Assembly: GCA_022447545.1 (NCBI GenBank) | Contig: JAKVBI010000001.1 | Location: 220,630 to 284,629 of the forward strand | DNA length: 64,000 nucleotides | Direction: 5' to 3' | From: Myxococcota bacterium | Lineage (GTDB): Bacteria > Myxococcota_A > UBA9160 > SMWR01 | Part shown: piece after piece, positions 8,952 to 17,360 of the stretch | Layout: every line of letters starts with the position of its first letter | How positions within the stretch are numbered: the first letter of the stretch is position 1 | Made by a program: the position numbers and the translations under genes | Notes under the pieces: model-generated | Seen by the model: the letters and a program-made list of their open reading frames with translations, nothing else | The model's database searches: none | What the model was told of the DNA's origin: nothing

Positions 8952-10463
8952 TCAGCGGAAAAGAACGACAGGCTCGGGAATGGCGACCTTGACCGGCTCA
9001 TCGGGCGGCAGGGCACCCACCGCCGGCAGTTCGTTAGCCACCGCGGTTTCCGGGAGGCTCCAGGCGTTCCCAACCCGGTCGCTCACATCCGAAAGACTCT
9101 CACCCGCTCGGGACACCGCGACACGCAGACGGGTGACCTGAAGTGACGCCCGCTGCTCATCGCTGAGGCGGCGAAAGCTGGCAGCCGAGGCGACGAAGTG
9201 TCTGCGCGTCGCATCGAAGGAACGAGCGGGAGCAGCGCCCGTCAGACGAAAGATCAGCCCCTCGTGCTCGACCCACGTCAGGTCGAGGTACACCTGCCCA
9301 TTCCCCCTTAGAGCCGCTACAACGTGATAAGCAGGCGCTCCCCCGAGCGTAAACGCCTCTCCCTCGCCCCGTTCGAAACGAACCGCTTCGGAAAGCTCGG
9401 CGAAGAATGCGTCGGCGGCTTCCGCTGGCGGACCCGGGTGCGAAGCGATTTCCAGGACCAGCCTCGCTCGGCCGTCGGGCGCCTCGGCGGCCACTAGGTT
9501 CCTCTGATTGATCAGAGTCCATCCCTCGGGGAAAGCGAGCGCGAAATCGAGATCGGGGTGAAGAAAACGCGAACCCTCGAAGACCCCTTCGGCCGGGTTC
9601 GTGCCCAGCAACAAACCGTCGAGCCTCGCGAGAAAGGCTCGCCGACCTGGCGATAGTTCCGCGACACGCGTCCACTCGATTTCGCCGCTGTCTGCACGCG
9701 TCGTCTCCACGCGCTCGGGTGTCGAAGGATGTGTATCGAAGAAGTGGAGGCCCGTACCCTCACCCTCCTCTTGCAGAGAGTTTTCCTTCTCCAGAGTCGT
9801 CAGAAAATCCGAGAGGCCGATGGGGTCATAGCCCGCCTTCGCCGCGATGCGCTGACCGAGTTGATCCGCTTCGCGCTCCTGGTCTCGACCATGCGCAGCG
9901 ATGACCCCCTGGCCCGCCAGGTTGAAGGGCGTTTCGATCACATCTCCCACGGTGCCGCCCACGATCCCTCCAACGACCCGCGCCGGCAGAACCAGCAGGC
10001 CCACCCCAGCCCTGCGGGTCTGCTGCTGGGCGTGGTGCAGAGCCGCCACGTGACCGATCTCATGGGCCAGGACGTTGGCGAGTTCGTCCTCGGAATTCGT
10101 AATGGCCAGCAGACCCCGTGATACGTAGATATGACCACCGGGCAACGCGAAGGCGTTGGCTTCGGGTAAATCAACGATCCGAAAAGAGTAGGGGACGTCG
10201 CGACGAGGCGAGTGCGCGGCAAGGCGTTCCCCAACCGCGGCCACGTAGGACTCGAGGGCTTCGTCCTCGACCCGCCCCATCTGCTGCTCGACCTGCTCGG
10301 CCGCCTGAGCGCCGATTTCGATCTCCTTCTGGGAGTTCATCAGCACCACTTGTCGGCGACCGGTGGCGGGGTTGACCGCACAGGCGCACAGCATCAGGGT
10401 GAACAAGATCCACGCGAGGCCGGGAAGAGGGGCCGAGAATGGCCGACGGTGGCTCGCGTCCAT
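8952..10463 (-). CDS. M48-family zinc metalloprotease lipoprotein
   Basis: Exported M48 peptidase of 503 residues. The N-terminus has a hydrophobic stretch ending LMLCAC, a lipobox with C28 as the likely lipidated residue, so it is an outer-membrane or periplasmic lipoprotein like BepA/LoiP. The zinc motif HEIGH lies at 134-138, and a third ligand is in READQLG. A central domain and a C-terminal segment with LysM-like character (AGESLSDVSDRVGN) follow; the latter may bind peptidoglycan (inference). The frame is open to 10565, but ATG 10463 precedes the signal sequence directly, and TACCCT ends eight bases before it. It probably handles outer-membrane protein quality control. Confidence 0.9.
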   Translation of the reverse strand: MDASHRRPFSAPLPGLAWILFTLMLCACAVNPATGRRQVVLMNSQKEIEIGAQAAEQVEQQMGRVEDEALESYVAAVGERLAAHSPRRDVPYSFRIVDLPEANAFALPGGHIYVSRGLLAITNSEDELANVLAHEIGHVAALHHAQQQTRRAGVGLLVLPARVVGGIVGGTVGDVIETPFNLAGQGVIAAHGRDQEREADQLGQRIAAKAGYDPIGLSDFLTTLEKENSLQEEGEGTGLHFFDTHPSTPERVETTRADSGEIEWTRVAELSPGRRAFLARLDGLLLGTNPAEGVFEGSRFLHPDLDFALAFPEGWTLINQRNLVAAEAPDGRARLVLEIASHPGPPAEAADAFFAELSEAVRFERGEGEAFTLGGAPAYHVVAALRGNGQVYLDLTWVEHEGLIFRLTGAAPARSFDATRRHFVASAASFRRLSDEQRASLQVTRLRVAVSRAGESLSDVSDRVGNAWSLPETAVANELPAVGALPPDEPVKVAIPEPVVLFR

Positions 10464-10871
10464 GGCGTGCGAGGGTATCCCGCCAGGTCTCCGCCGCGAG
10501 GCCGCCGTCCCACGGCCGGGGGACACCACCACACGCCGATGGGGGCGGCCCGGGGCTATCCCCACGGGGTCGTCCGCCAGGAACCGAGGGCCCGACCGTC
10601 TCGGTGCGCGAGAGGCGATCCCCCGGGGGGAGGCACCCTTCGAAGGTGGAGAATTGGGGTTGCCCGAGTCGTCAGAGGGCTACACTTCCTCGGTCCGATC
10701 GCTCTCCGCCCTGCTCCAACTCGAAGTGGCAAGGCTCGCAACGGAAACGAGCGGCACGAACCCCGCTCTGAAGATCACGTCAGAAGAGCGCCAGGACCGA
10801 TGCCACCCAGGCCGTCAGTGGGTAGGGCAGGATTGAAACGGGTCGAGTCGCGATCAGAGGACGGGAGTCGA
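10464..10871 (+). other. Intergenic region, divergent M48 and DHH genes
   Basis: About 400 bases without a supported gene. It contains the M48 -10 on the minus strand, and on the plus strand TACACT at 10681-10686, a possible -10 for the DHH gene with a leader of about 180 bases. Open frames crossing it have very arginine- and proline-rich, low-complexity translations typical of non-coding GC-rich DNA. Confidence 0.5.
10472..10477 (-). promoter_or_regulatory. Near-leaderless -10 (TACCCT) for the M48 gene
   Basis: TACCCT on the minus strand ends eight bases before the ATG at 10463, close to the 6-7 base spacing of the other leaderless starts in this window. No Shine-Dalgarno is present between them. 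Confidence 0.45.
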
Positions 10872-12257
10872 GTGGGTCGTCGAATCATCGTCTGCGATGG
10901 GGCCGAGTTGGCCCGCTTGTGGGGTCGCATTGGAGCGGCGGACGACGAGGTTCTCACCTGGATCCCGCGCGAGAAGGAATCCCGTGCTCGCCCCCCTGGT
11001 TTCCACGCCCTGCAACAGGGGCGCAGCGCCGAGTCGATCTCCCGTCTGGAGCCAGAAGATGGAGACGAATTCGCCCTGGTCAGCGAAGACGCCCCCTTCA
11101 TCCGCGCCACGATCTCCGCCATCGACGAGGCAGCCCCCTGGGCCCCTGTTTTGGTGTTGTCGGACAAGGTCGACAGCGACGAATTGCCCGAGCACCCGTG
11201 CCTGCTCCGAGCTGGCCTCCGCTCCCTGATCCGAGACGACATCGATCAGGAATTCTCCCATCTCGCCAACCTGCAGCGGGTGGTGGACCTCCGGAATCTG
11301 ATCGAGCCCCTGGACAAGCTCGGCATCATGCTCCAGCCCGACCCGGACCCCGACGGAATCGCCTGCGGCTACGCGCTGCGCCTGTTGCTCGGCCGCAAAC
11401 GCCCCACGGCACCCCTCATCTCCTTCGGCGAGGTCAAACGGCCCGAGAATCGAGCCATGGTCGAGGCGCTGGGAATCGACGTACGAACCGTGACCCCGGA
11501 GGAATTGGAAGAGTTCGATGGCCTCGCGCTCGTCGACGTTCAGCCCACGGTCTTTGGGGAGAGCCCGCCGGAACGTGTCCGCTCGGTCGACGTGGTGATC
11601 GATCACCACCCCGAGCGCAACGGCTACCAGGCAACGATCCGCGACATCCGCCCCAGCTACGGCTCCACGGCAACGATTCTGACCGAATACATTCGGGCAG
11701 TCGGAATGGAGATCAACCCCCGCCTGGCCACCGCCCTCGTATATGGAATCAAGAGTGACACGCAATTGCTGGGACGAGAGACGAGCCGCCAGGACATCGC
11801 CGCCTTCTCGTACCTCCACGCGTTCCACAGCCCAGCCATTCTGAGGCGCATCGAGCGCCCCCAGCTTCCCAGCGATGGCCTGCGGGCCCTCGGGCGCGCC
11901 CTTTCAAATACGACGGTCGAGGAGGGAATCCACCTACTGGTGCTCGGAAGGGTCCGGGAAGACGTCATCCCTCAGGTTGCGGATCTCGGCCTCCAGGCCG
12001 AGGGAGCCGAGTGGGCGATTGCAGCTGGAATCGTAAATTCCGACCTCGTCTTCTCGGTTCGCAACGTGGGGCATGTGCGTGCCGCCGGCGAAGTCGTGCG
12101 GGCGGTCGTCGAAGGTCTGGGAGTGGGTGGGGGGCACCGCTCCATGGCGAAAGGCATCATCCCCCTCAAGGCGTTCCGCGAGGTCTACGGAAACACGCGT
12201 CGCGAAACGATCCGAACCGCACTCCTCGACGCCTTCCTCAACGCCATCCAGGGCTGA
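10872..12257 (+). CDS. DHH-family phosphoesterase with N-terminal nucleotide-binding-like region
   Basis: DHH/DHHA1 phosphoesterase of 461 residues. The N-terminal 120 residues start RRIIVCDGAEL and look like a degenerate TrkA-N/RCK Rossmann domain, though the GxGxxG loop is not evident. The DHH domain follows with PDPDPDGIACGYAL, LVDVQPT and the signature DHHPER at about 244. The C-terminal DHHA1 motif GGGHRSMAKG is near 418. Family members hydrolyse oligoribonucleotides (NrnA), cyclic dinucleotides or pAp with two metal ions. A GTG at 10872 gives a start right at the first beta strand; the frame is open far upstream, but that translation looks non-coding. The exact substrate is unknown. Confidence 0.85.
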   Translation: MGRRIIVCDGAELARLWGRIGAADDEVLTWIPREKESRARPPGFHALQQGRSAESISRLEPEDGDEFALVSEDAPFIRATISAIDEAAPWAPVLVLSDKVDSDELPEHPCLLRAGLRSLIRDDIDQEFSHLANLQRVVDLRNLIEPLDKLGIMLQPDPDPDGIACGYALRLLLGRKRPTAPLISFGEVKRPENRAMVEALGIDVRTVTPEELEEFDGLALVDVQPTVFGESPPERVRSVDVVIDHHPERNGYQATIRDIRPSYGSTATILTEYIRAVGMEINPRLATALVYGIKSDTQLLGRETSRQDIAAFSYLHAFHSPAILRRIERPQLPSDGLRALGRALSNTTVEEGIHLLVLGRVREDVIPQVADLGLQAEGAEWAIAAGIVNSDLVFSVRNVGHVRAAGEVVRAVVEGLGVGGGHRSMAKGIIPLKAFREVYGNTRRETIRTALLDAFLNAIQG

Positions 12258-12294
12258 TCCGGCGGTCGCTCGCCCGCGAGCCTCAACGGCGCGC

Positions 12295-13854
12295 CTAGGC
12301 GAGGGTCAAGAGATCGTGAGCGCCCCGCATGCGCTCGGGAATGTCGACTCCGATGGGGCAGGCCCCCGTGCACGGCGCGCTACAGCTCGCACAGATCGAT
12401 GCATTCTTCTCGAGCGCCGCGTAGTGGGACATGGCCTCCCTCTCCCACCCGTAGTCCTCGAAGTACATCCGGTGGCGCAGCACGTCGTTGACGGCCAGTT
12501 GACCCGAACACGATCCAAGGCAGTCACCGCAGTGGGGAGCACAATGGGTGCCCGCCGTCAGTGCATCGTACTTCTCCAGCAGGGCAAGATCATCGGGCTC
12601 CAGGGTCTTCCCAGAGGCGTAGAGGTACTCATCTACGTGTTGCATTTCAAAGAACGAGATCACCGCCGCAGAAACATCTCGGTTCGAAAGCACCCACTTG
12701 AGCGCAGCCTGGGAATAGGAATCCGACTCGGGCCGGTTCATCATGAGGCCACGGTGCTTCGCCCCCTTGAGGGTCTTCATGGCGACGACGCCCATGTCCT
12801 GCTCGCGCCGGGCCCGGGAGATGATCTCGGGCTGGTTCTTCCACACTCCGTGGTGGTAGGCGAGCATCATCACATCGAATCGCCCGGAGTCGATGGCCGC
12901 GTTGGCGACCTGCTCCAGGTTCGGAGTGTGACTCGAGAACCCGAGAAACCGGACCTTGCCCTCTTCCTTGAGCCGGTCGAAGGCTTCATGAACGTTGGGG
13001 TCCATCAGCCGTGAGACCTGATCGCACGAATGGATGTGGACGAGGTCGACGTAATCCGTGTCGAGTCGGCGCAGACTGTCCTCGATGACCCGTTTGTACT
13101 CCGGAACCGGAGTCCCCATCGGAAGGTGACCCGAGGGCGTGCAGAATTTCGTTGCGACAAAGAGGCGATCACGGACCCCTCGGATTGCGCGCCCCATGGC
13201 CTGCTCGCTCCCGGATCCCGCGTAGTCGGGAGACGTGTCGAAGTAGTTGACGCCACGTTCGATCGCCCGGCGTGCGATTCGCTCTCCGAGTTCACCCGTG
13301 ATACGGCCAGTTCCGAGCACGATGTCGGAGATCTCCCATCCCGTGCGTCCGAACCTCCGATGATCTCGGATCCGAGCCTCCCTCCAGTCGCTACTCCAGT
13401 CCGGGTGGGTGGTGATCACAGAACTGTCCTGGATGATGGCAATCTCTCGCCAAGACCTTCCACTTCCAAGACCCATCAGACCCCGCGCGGTCGCGGCAAC
13501 GGCTCCGACCCCCCACGTACCCACAGCCACACCCACCCCCGCACCACTCCCTTTCAAGAAGGAACGGCGCTCGGAATCGACGGCATCGTGTCTGCGCGGC
13601 AGCCAGAACCGGACGGCGAAGAAGGCCACGAGGGGAACAATTGCCAGCGCCCCGAGAAGCTTCGAGATCTGCCCCACGCGATCTGTAAGACCAATGGGAA
13701 TCACGTAGAGCACGGGACCGGCCAGGAAGTAACCCATCACTGCTGCGCTGATGAGAAGTAGCGGAACCAAAAAACTCGCTTTCCGGTGCACGAACCCCTC
13801 CAATCGATTGAATCGAGGCGAATGGGGAATATAGCTCGACGTCCGGCCGCACAT
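12295..13854 (-). CDS. Membrane-anchored aldo/keto reductase with internal Tat-like motif and FeS tail
   Basis: Protein of 519 residues with an unusual layout. Two transmembrane helices (about 27-46 and 65-85) precede a twin-arginine-like sequence ERRSFLKGSG (RR at 96-97) and a third hydrophobic run (about 103-124). An aldo/keto reductase barrel follows (about 168-430: FDTSPDYAG, VATKF, DLVHIHS). The C-terminus carries two cysteine groups, HCAPHCGDCLGSC and CASCSAPCTGACPIG, the second typical of a ferredoxin-like [4Fe-4S] site. If the internal Tat signal works, the catalytic part faces the periplasm. It is convergent with the DHH gene and divergent from the gene at 13877. The substrate is unknown. 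Confidence 0.87.
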   Translation of the reverse strand: MCGRTSSYIPHSPRFNRLEGFVHRKASFLVPLLLISAAVMGYFLAGPVLYVIPIGLTDRVGQISKLLGALAIVPLVAFFAVRFWLPRRHDAVDSERRSFLKGSGAGVGVAVGTWGVGAVAATARGLMGLGSGRSWREIAIIQDSSVITTHPDWSSDWREARIRDHRRFGRTGWEISDIVLGTGRITGELGERIARRAIERGVNYFDTSPDYAGSGSEQAMGRAIRGVRDRLFVATKFCTPSGHLPMGTPVPEYKRVIEDSLRRLDTDYVDLVHIHSCDQVSRLMDPNVHEAFDRLKEEGKVRFLGFSSHTPNLEQVANAAIDSGRFDVMMLAYHHGVWKNQPEIISRARREQDMGVVAMKTLKGAKHRGLMMNRPESDSYSQAALKWVLSNRDVSAAVISFFEMQHVDEYLYASGKTLEPDDLALLEKYDALTAGTHCAPHCGDCLGSCSGQLAVNDVLRHRMYFEDYGWEREAMSHYAALEKNASICASCSAPCTGACPIGVDIPERMRGAHDLLTLA

Positions 13855-13864
13855 GGCAACCCGC

Positions 13865-13870
13865 TATGCT
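13865..13870 (+). promoter_or_regulatory. Leaderless promoter -10 (TATGCT)
   Basis: TATGCT ends six bases before the GTG at 13877, placing the expected transcription start at the start codon. No Shine-Dalgarno is present. This is one of nine such arrangements in the window. Confidence 0.65.
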
Positions 13871-13876
13871 GACTGC

Positions 13877-14401
13877 GTGAACACCCTCCACACGGCTGCA
13901 GCACGCTTCCTTGGAGCCACCGCAATCCAGACGCGCCACCGGATGGGCGTCGAACTCGCCTTTCGCCTGGAGCGCTCCCACCTTGGCGTCGATCTCATCG
14001 AAGACTTCGCGAGTCTCGGGCCAACCCGGACCGTCGACGCCGTCAAAGGCCTGGGCAAAGTCCTGCGCGTGCTGCGCGCTGCTCGCGTGGCACGGCCCAG
14101 CAATTCGCTGACACTGGCCGGAAACCCCGAACGCGCCTCGACTCTCCTGGCCCGGGCAGAGGGCGCCTCCATGCGCTTGCACTTGCGGGCGCGCTTCGAG
14201 CTGCGATTCATTGCCTGGACGGAGTCTGGAGTAGAGACGGTCGAAGACGTCACCAGCGTCAATGAGCACGAAGACGCCTACTACATCCAACGCAGAGGAG
14301 CGCGCTCCCCCAAGCGCTTCGAGCGCTCTGAGATCATCCGGCACCAAACGGAACAGAAGCGCTGGCATGAAGTCGTCGACATCGAACGCACGGGAATCTA
14401 A
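13877..14401 (+). CDS. Hypothetical protein, 174 residues
   Basis: I do not recognise this family. The frame is open from an ATG at 13853, but the -10 hexamer TATGCT sits six bases before the GTG at 13877, so I choose GTG. The protein is soluble, with no signal peptide or membrane segment. It is rich in Arg and Leu in the middle (LGKVLRVLRAARVARP) and has a mixed, beta-like second half (RLHLRARFELRFIAW, VEDVTSVNEHEDAYYIQRRG). The regular composition and placement between real genes favour a true gene. The MaoC gene starts 10 bases after its stop, so the two probably form an operon. Function unknown. Confidence 0.7.
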   Translation: MNTLHTAAARFLGATAIQTRHRMGVELAFRLERSHLGVDLIEDFASLGPTRTVDAVKGLGKVLRVLRAARVARPSNSLTLAGNPERASTLLARAEGASMRLHLRARFELRFIAWTESGVETVEDVTSVNEHEDAYYIQRRGARSPKRFERSEIIRHQTEQKRWHEVVDIERTGI

Positions 14402-14411
14402 GGTTGCCGGC

Positions 14412-14879
14412 ATGCCCGTCCAGACGACCATTCCCAGCGTTTCCGCCATTCGGGAATTCGTCGGCAAGGAACTGGGCGTCAGCGACTGGATTCAGATCGA
14501 CCAGCAGCGCATCAATGACTTTGCCCAAGCCACCGACGATCACCAATGGATCCATTGCGATGCGGAGAGAGCAGCTCGGGAATCGCCCTTTGGAACCACG
14601 GTCGCTCACGGCTACCTGACCTTGGCGCTCGCCCCCACCTTGCTGCGAGAGATCGTGACCGTGGAGGGAATGACCTCGGCACTGAATGCTGGCTGCGAAA
14701 AGGTTCGCCTGTCCACTCCAGTGCTCGCGGGCGCGCGACTTCGCATGTCTGCAAGTTTGGCAAATGCACGGCGCATCCCCGGAAGCGGCATGCGGACCAC
14801 TCTTTCGCTCACTTTCGAGATCGAAGGTGAAGAAAAACCCGCGTGTGTTGCCCGGGTCCACTACATCTATTTCGACTGA
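14412..14879 (+). CDS. MaoC-family hydratase/dehydratase
   Basis: Hot-dog-fold enoyl hydratase of 155 residues. The R-hydratase motif is clear: FAQATDDHQWIHCD supplies the catalytic Asp and His, followed by FGTTVAHGYLTLAL. Members hydrate 2-enoyl-CoA to (R)-3-hydroxyacyl-CoA or dehydrate related thioesters in the cytoplasm. The frame is open to 14262, but the ATG at 14412, 10 bases after the preceding stop, gives the normal MaoC length. It may be co-transcribed with the hypothetical gene upstream. The acyl substrate is not evident. Confidence 0.9.
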   Translation: MPVQTTIPSVSAIREFVGKELGVSDWIQIDQQRINDFAQATDDHQWIHCDAERAARESPFGTTVAHGYLTLALAPTLLREIVTVEGMTSALNAGCEKVRLSTPVLAGARLRMSASLANARRIPGSGMRTTLSLTFEIEGEEKPACVARVHYIYFD

Positions 14880-14944
14880 ACCCCCAACACAACCCCAAGG
14901 CACCACGAGTTGACTCCCCGAAGCAGCACAACGATCCTCCCGAC

Positions 14945-16588
14945 ATGAAAATCGCGATCGCTCAGGTCAATCCGACCGTGGGAGATCTCGACGGCAATCG
15001 AGCGCTCGTCGAAGAGGCCGCGGCTCGAGCTGCCACCGGCGGAGCCGATCTTCTCGTTCTGCCCGAAATGGTGCTCACCGGCTATCCCCCCATGGACCTC
15101 CTGGAAAGAGAGGGGTTCGTACGAGATCAGCTGCGAGTTCTGGAAGCCCTCGAGCCCGCCTCTCGACGTGTTGCCATTGCGCTGGGCGCAACCCTGCCGA
15201 CCGAACACGCGCAGCCCCAGCAACTCCTCAACGCAGCCGTTCTGCTCGCCGGTGGAAAACGTCGCGCGGTGCGCGCCAAGTCCCTGCTCCCGACCTACGA
15301 CGTGTTCAACGAGCAGCGCTACTTCACGGCCGCGGAAAACCGCGAGCCCGTCGACCTTGGAGACACACGGCTGGGACTCACGGTGTGTGAAGACACATGG
15401 TCGAGCGAAGTCGGATACGCGGTGGATCCCGTTGCCGAACTCGTAGAAGGTGGTGCGAGCCTGATCGCAAACCTCTCCTCCTCGCCTTGGCACGTGGGCA
15501 AAGCCGCCGAGCGCCGCAACCTGCTGTCCGGAGTCGCCCGCCGAAACAGGGTCCCGCTGGTGTGCGTGAACCAGGTGGGCGGCAACGACGAACTCATATT
15601 CGACGGAGCATCCTTCCTTTGTGACGCCCAGGGAAACATCACGACGACCCTGCCGCTCTTCGAATCGGCTTTCAAAATCGTCGAACTCGACCCGGCGACC
15701 TCTGGAGTCGCACCGGAAGACATCGTGGATCCGTCGGATGTGGAACAACTCGAAGGTGGGCTGATCCTGGGCATCCGCGACTACTTTCGAAAACAGGGAC
15801 TCCCACCTGGCGCAGTGGTGGGCCTTTCAGGTGGGATCGACTCCGCGGTCACCGCACATCTGGCCCAACGGGCTCTGGGAGCGGATCGCGTGCTGGGCAT
15901 CGCCATGCCGGGGCCCTTTTCATCGGATCACAGCGTCGCCGATGCTCTCGCCCTGGGTGCGAACCTCGGGATTGAGGTTCGCACGGTGGACGTGACCCCC
16001 GTCTACGAGTCCTATCGCGAGATCTTCCGAAGCCTCTTCGGCGACAAGGAGGACTTCGGGATCGCTCAGCAGAACATCCAGTCTCGGATCCGCGGCGCTC
16101 TGCTGATGGCAGTCTCCAACGCCGAGGGTCGTCTGGTGATCGCCACGGGCAACAAGAGCGAGCTATCGGTGGGCTATTGCACGCTTTATGGCGATACCGT
16201 CGGTGGAATGGGTGTGTTGGGCGATGTCTTCAAGCGAGACGTCTACGCTCTGGCCCACCTCGCCAACCGCGACGGGGAGAGGATTCCCCGCGGCACCCTG
16301 GAGAAACCACCTTCGGCAGAACTTGCCCCCGGGCAACTGGACAGTGATGACCTGCCCGACTACGACGTGCTCGACGCCATCCTTCAGCAGACCGTGGAGG
16401 GTAGGCTCGGAACCACTGGCATCGTGCCGCCCTCCGGGGTCGGTGAGGACGTGATCCGCGGCGTGGTTCAACGGGTCGACCGCAACGAATACAAGCGGCG
16501 TCAGTCGCCTCTGGTGCTGAGGACCTCGCGCAAGGCCTTCGGTTCTGGCCGACGCCTTCCCATCGTCCACCGCTACGGATCTGGCTGA
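14945..16588 (+). CDS. nadE: Glutamine-dependent NAD(+) synthetase
   Basis: Two-domain NadE of 547 residues. The N-terminal nitrilase-like glutaminase domain has the triad E41 (LPEMVLTGYPP), Lys in RAKSLLPTYD and Cys in LTVCEDTW near 148. The C-terminal PP-loop synthetase domain has GLSGGIDSAVTAHL near 294, and IATGNKSELSVGYCTLYGD further on. It converts deamido-NAD, ATP and glutamine to NAD in the cytoplasm. ATG 14945 starts directly in the first strand (MKIAIAQVNP); the 34 codons before it look non-coding. It is convergent with the cold-shock-domain gene, with only 17 bases between stops. Confidence 0.96.
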   Translation: MKIAIAQVNPTVGDLDGNRALVEEAAARAATGGADLLVLPEMVLTGYPPMDLLEREGFVRDQLRVLEALEPASRRVAIALGATLPTEHAQPQQLLNAAVLLAGGKRRAVRAKSLLPTYDVFNEQRYFTAAENREPVDLGDTRLGLTVCEDTWSSEVGYAVDPVAELVEGGASLIANLSSSPWHVGKAAERRNLLSGVARRNRVPLVCVNQVGGNDELIFDGASFLCDAQGNITTTLPLFESAFKIVELDPATSGVAPEDIVDPSDVEQLEGGLILGIRDYFRKQGLPPGAVVGLSGGIDSAVTAHLAQRALGADRVLGIAMPGPFSSDHSVADALALGANLGIEVRTVDVTPVYESYREIFRSLFGDKEDFGIAQQNIQSRIRGALLMAVSNAEGRLVIATGNKSELSVGYCTLYGDTVGGMGVLGDVFKRDVYALAHLANRDGERIPRGTLEKPPSAELAPGQLDSDDLPDYDVLDAILQQTVEGRLGTTGIVPPSGVGEDVIRGVVQRVDRNEYKRRQSPLVLRTSRKAFGSGRRLPIVHRYGSG

Positions 16589-16605
16589 TCCACAGCGAGG
16601 GCGCC

Positions 16606-17076
16606 TCACTCGCCGATGATGGCTCGGACGTTCTCGGCCCGGGCACCCCGGGGGCCCTCCTGGACCACGTACTCGACCACATCGCCCTCTGACAGCGAGT
16701 CGTAGTCTGTGGCTCCAAGGCCCGACCGATGGAAAAAGACCTCCTTACCGTCATCGCCGCGCACGAACCCGAAGCCACGGTCACGAACCAGCTTCTTGAT
16801 CCGACCCTTGACCTTCGGCCCCGACGGAGTCGCCGGCGCAGCATTGCGGCGCGATCGGCTACCCCGACCCCGCCCTCGACCGCGGGGCGCGTTGTACCGA
16901 TCGGTCAACACGAACTCCTCGCGGAACAACTTCATGGGCACGACCAGATCGGTCAGATCGGATGATTCGGGAGAAAGCAGAACCTCGTCGTCGCCCGAAT
17001 CCACGACCTTGTAGCGAAGACCGGTGTTCTTGTGAGTGACTTGGACGCCCGGTTCAATGTCCTCGATAGACAGCAT
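16606..17076 (-). CDS. Cold-shock-domain protein with RG linker and N-terminal extension
   Basis: RNA/DNA-binding protein of 156 residues. Residues 1-60 form a small beta-rich domain of a type I cannot name (MLSIEDIEPGVQV, EVLLSPESSDLTDLVVPMKLF). Residues 65-72 are alternating Arg-Gly, and a basic linker follows. The C-terminal cold shock domain (about 88-156) has RNP1 as DRGFGFV and RNP2 as KEVFFHRS. An Arg-Gly linker can bind nucleic acid nonspecifically. The frame is open to 17253, but the ATG at 17076 fits the domain boundary. The protein probably acts as an RNA chaperone; the role of the N-terminal domain is open. Confidence 0.85.
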   Translation of the reverse strand: MLSIEDIEPGVQVTHKNTGLRYKVVDSGDDEVLLSPESSDLTDLVVPMKLFREEFVLTDRYNAPRGRGRGRGSRSRRNAAPATPSGPKVKGRIKKLVRDRGFGFVRGDDGKEVFFHRSGLGATDYDSLSEGDVVEYVVQEGPRGARAENVRAIIGE

Positions 17077-17347
17077 GGCGATGAGCCTCCAGCACAGGGC
17101 TTGCCCAACGGCGTAGCAGAGCCTTCGCTTCCCAAGAAATTCGGGGCGGCGACGTACCCGACCTGGACTCCCGGAGTGCAGCTTCTCGGGCTGCGCGTTC
17201 CGTGCTCCAGAACCGGACCCATGTGAACGGGCCCGCCGAAAGACCCGCCGCACACCGGACCCGGGAGACCCCCCAGAAACCCAATGAGCGCCGAACCTTA
17301 TGCAAAAAGCGGCACGGGGTCAAACGAGCGATGCACAGGGCCTCGGC

Positions 17348-17353
17348 TAGGCT
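17348..17353 (+). promoter_or_regulatory. Leaderless promoter -10 (TAGGCT)
   Basis: TAGGCT ends seven bases before the GTG at 17361. There is no Shine-Dalgarno upstream of that GTG, so a leaderless mRNA is expected. Confidence 0.65.
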
Positions 17354-17360
17354 CGGATCC

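Noticed and set aside
10681-10686. TACACT as another leaderless start
   Set aside because: No ATG, GTG or TTG lies 6-8 bases downstream; at most it is a leadered promoter for the DHH gene.
12268-12281. GCTCGC-CC-GCGAGC hairpin between the DHH and AKR stops as a terminator
   Set aside because: Two-base loop and no T-tract on either strand.
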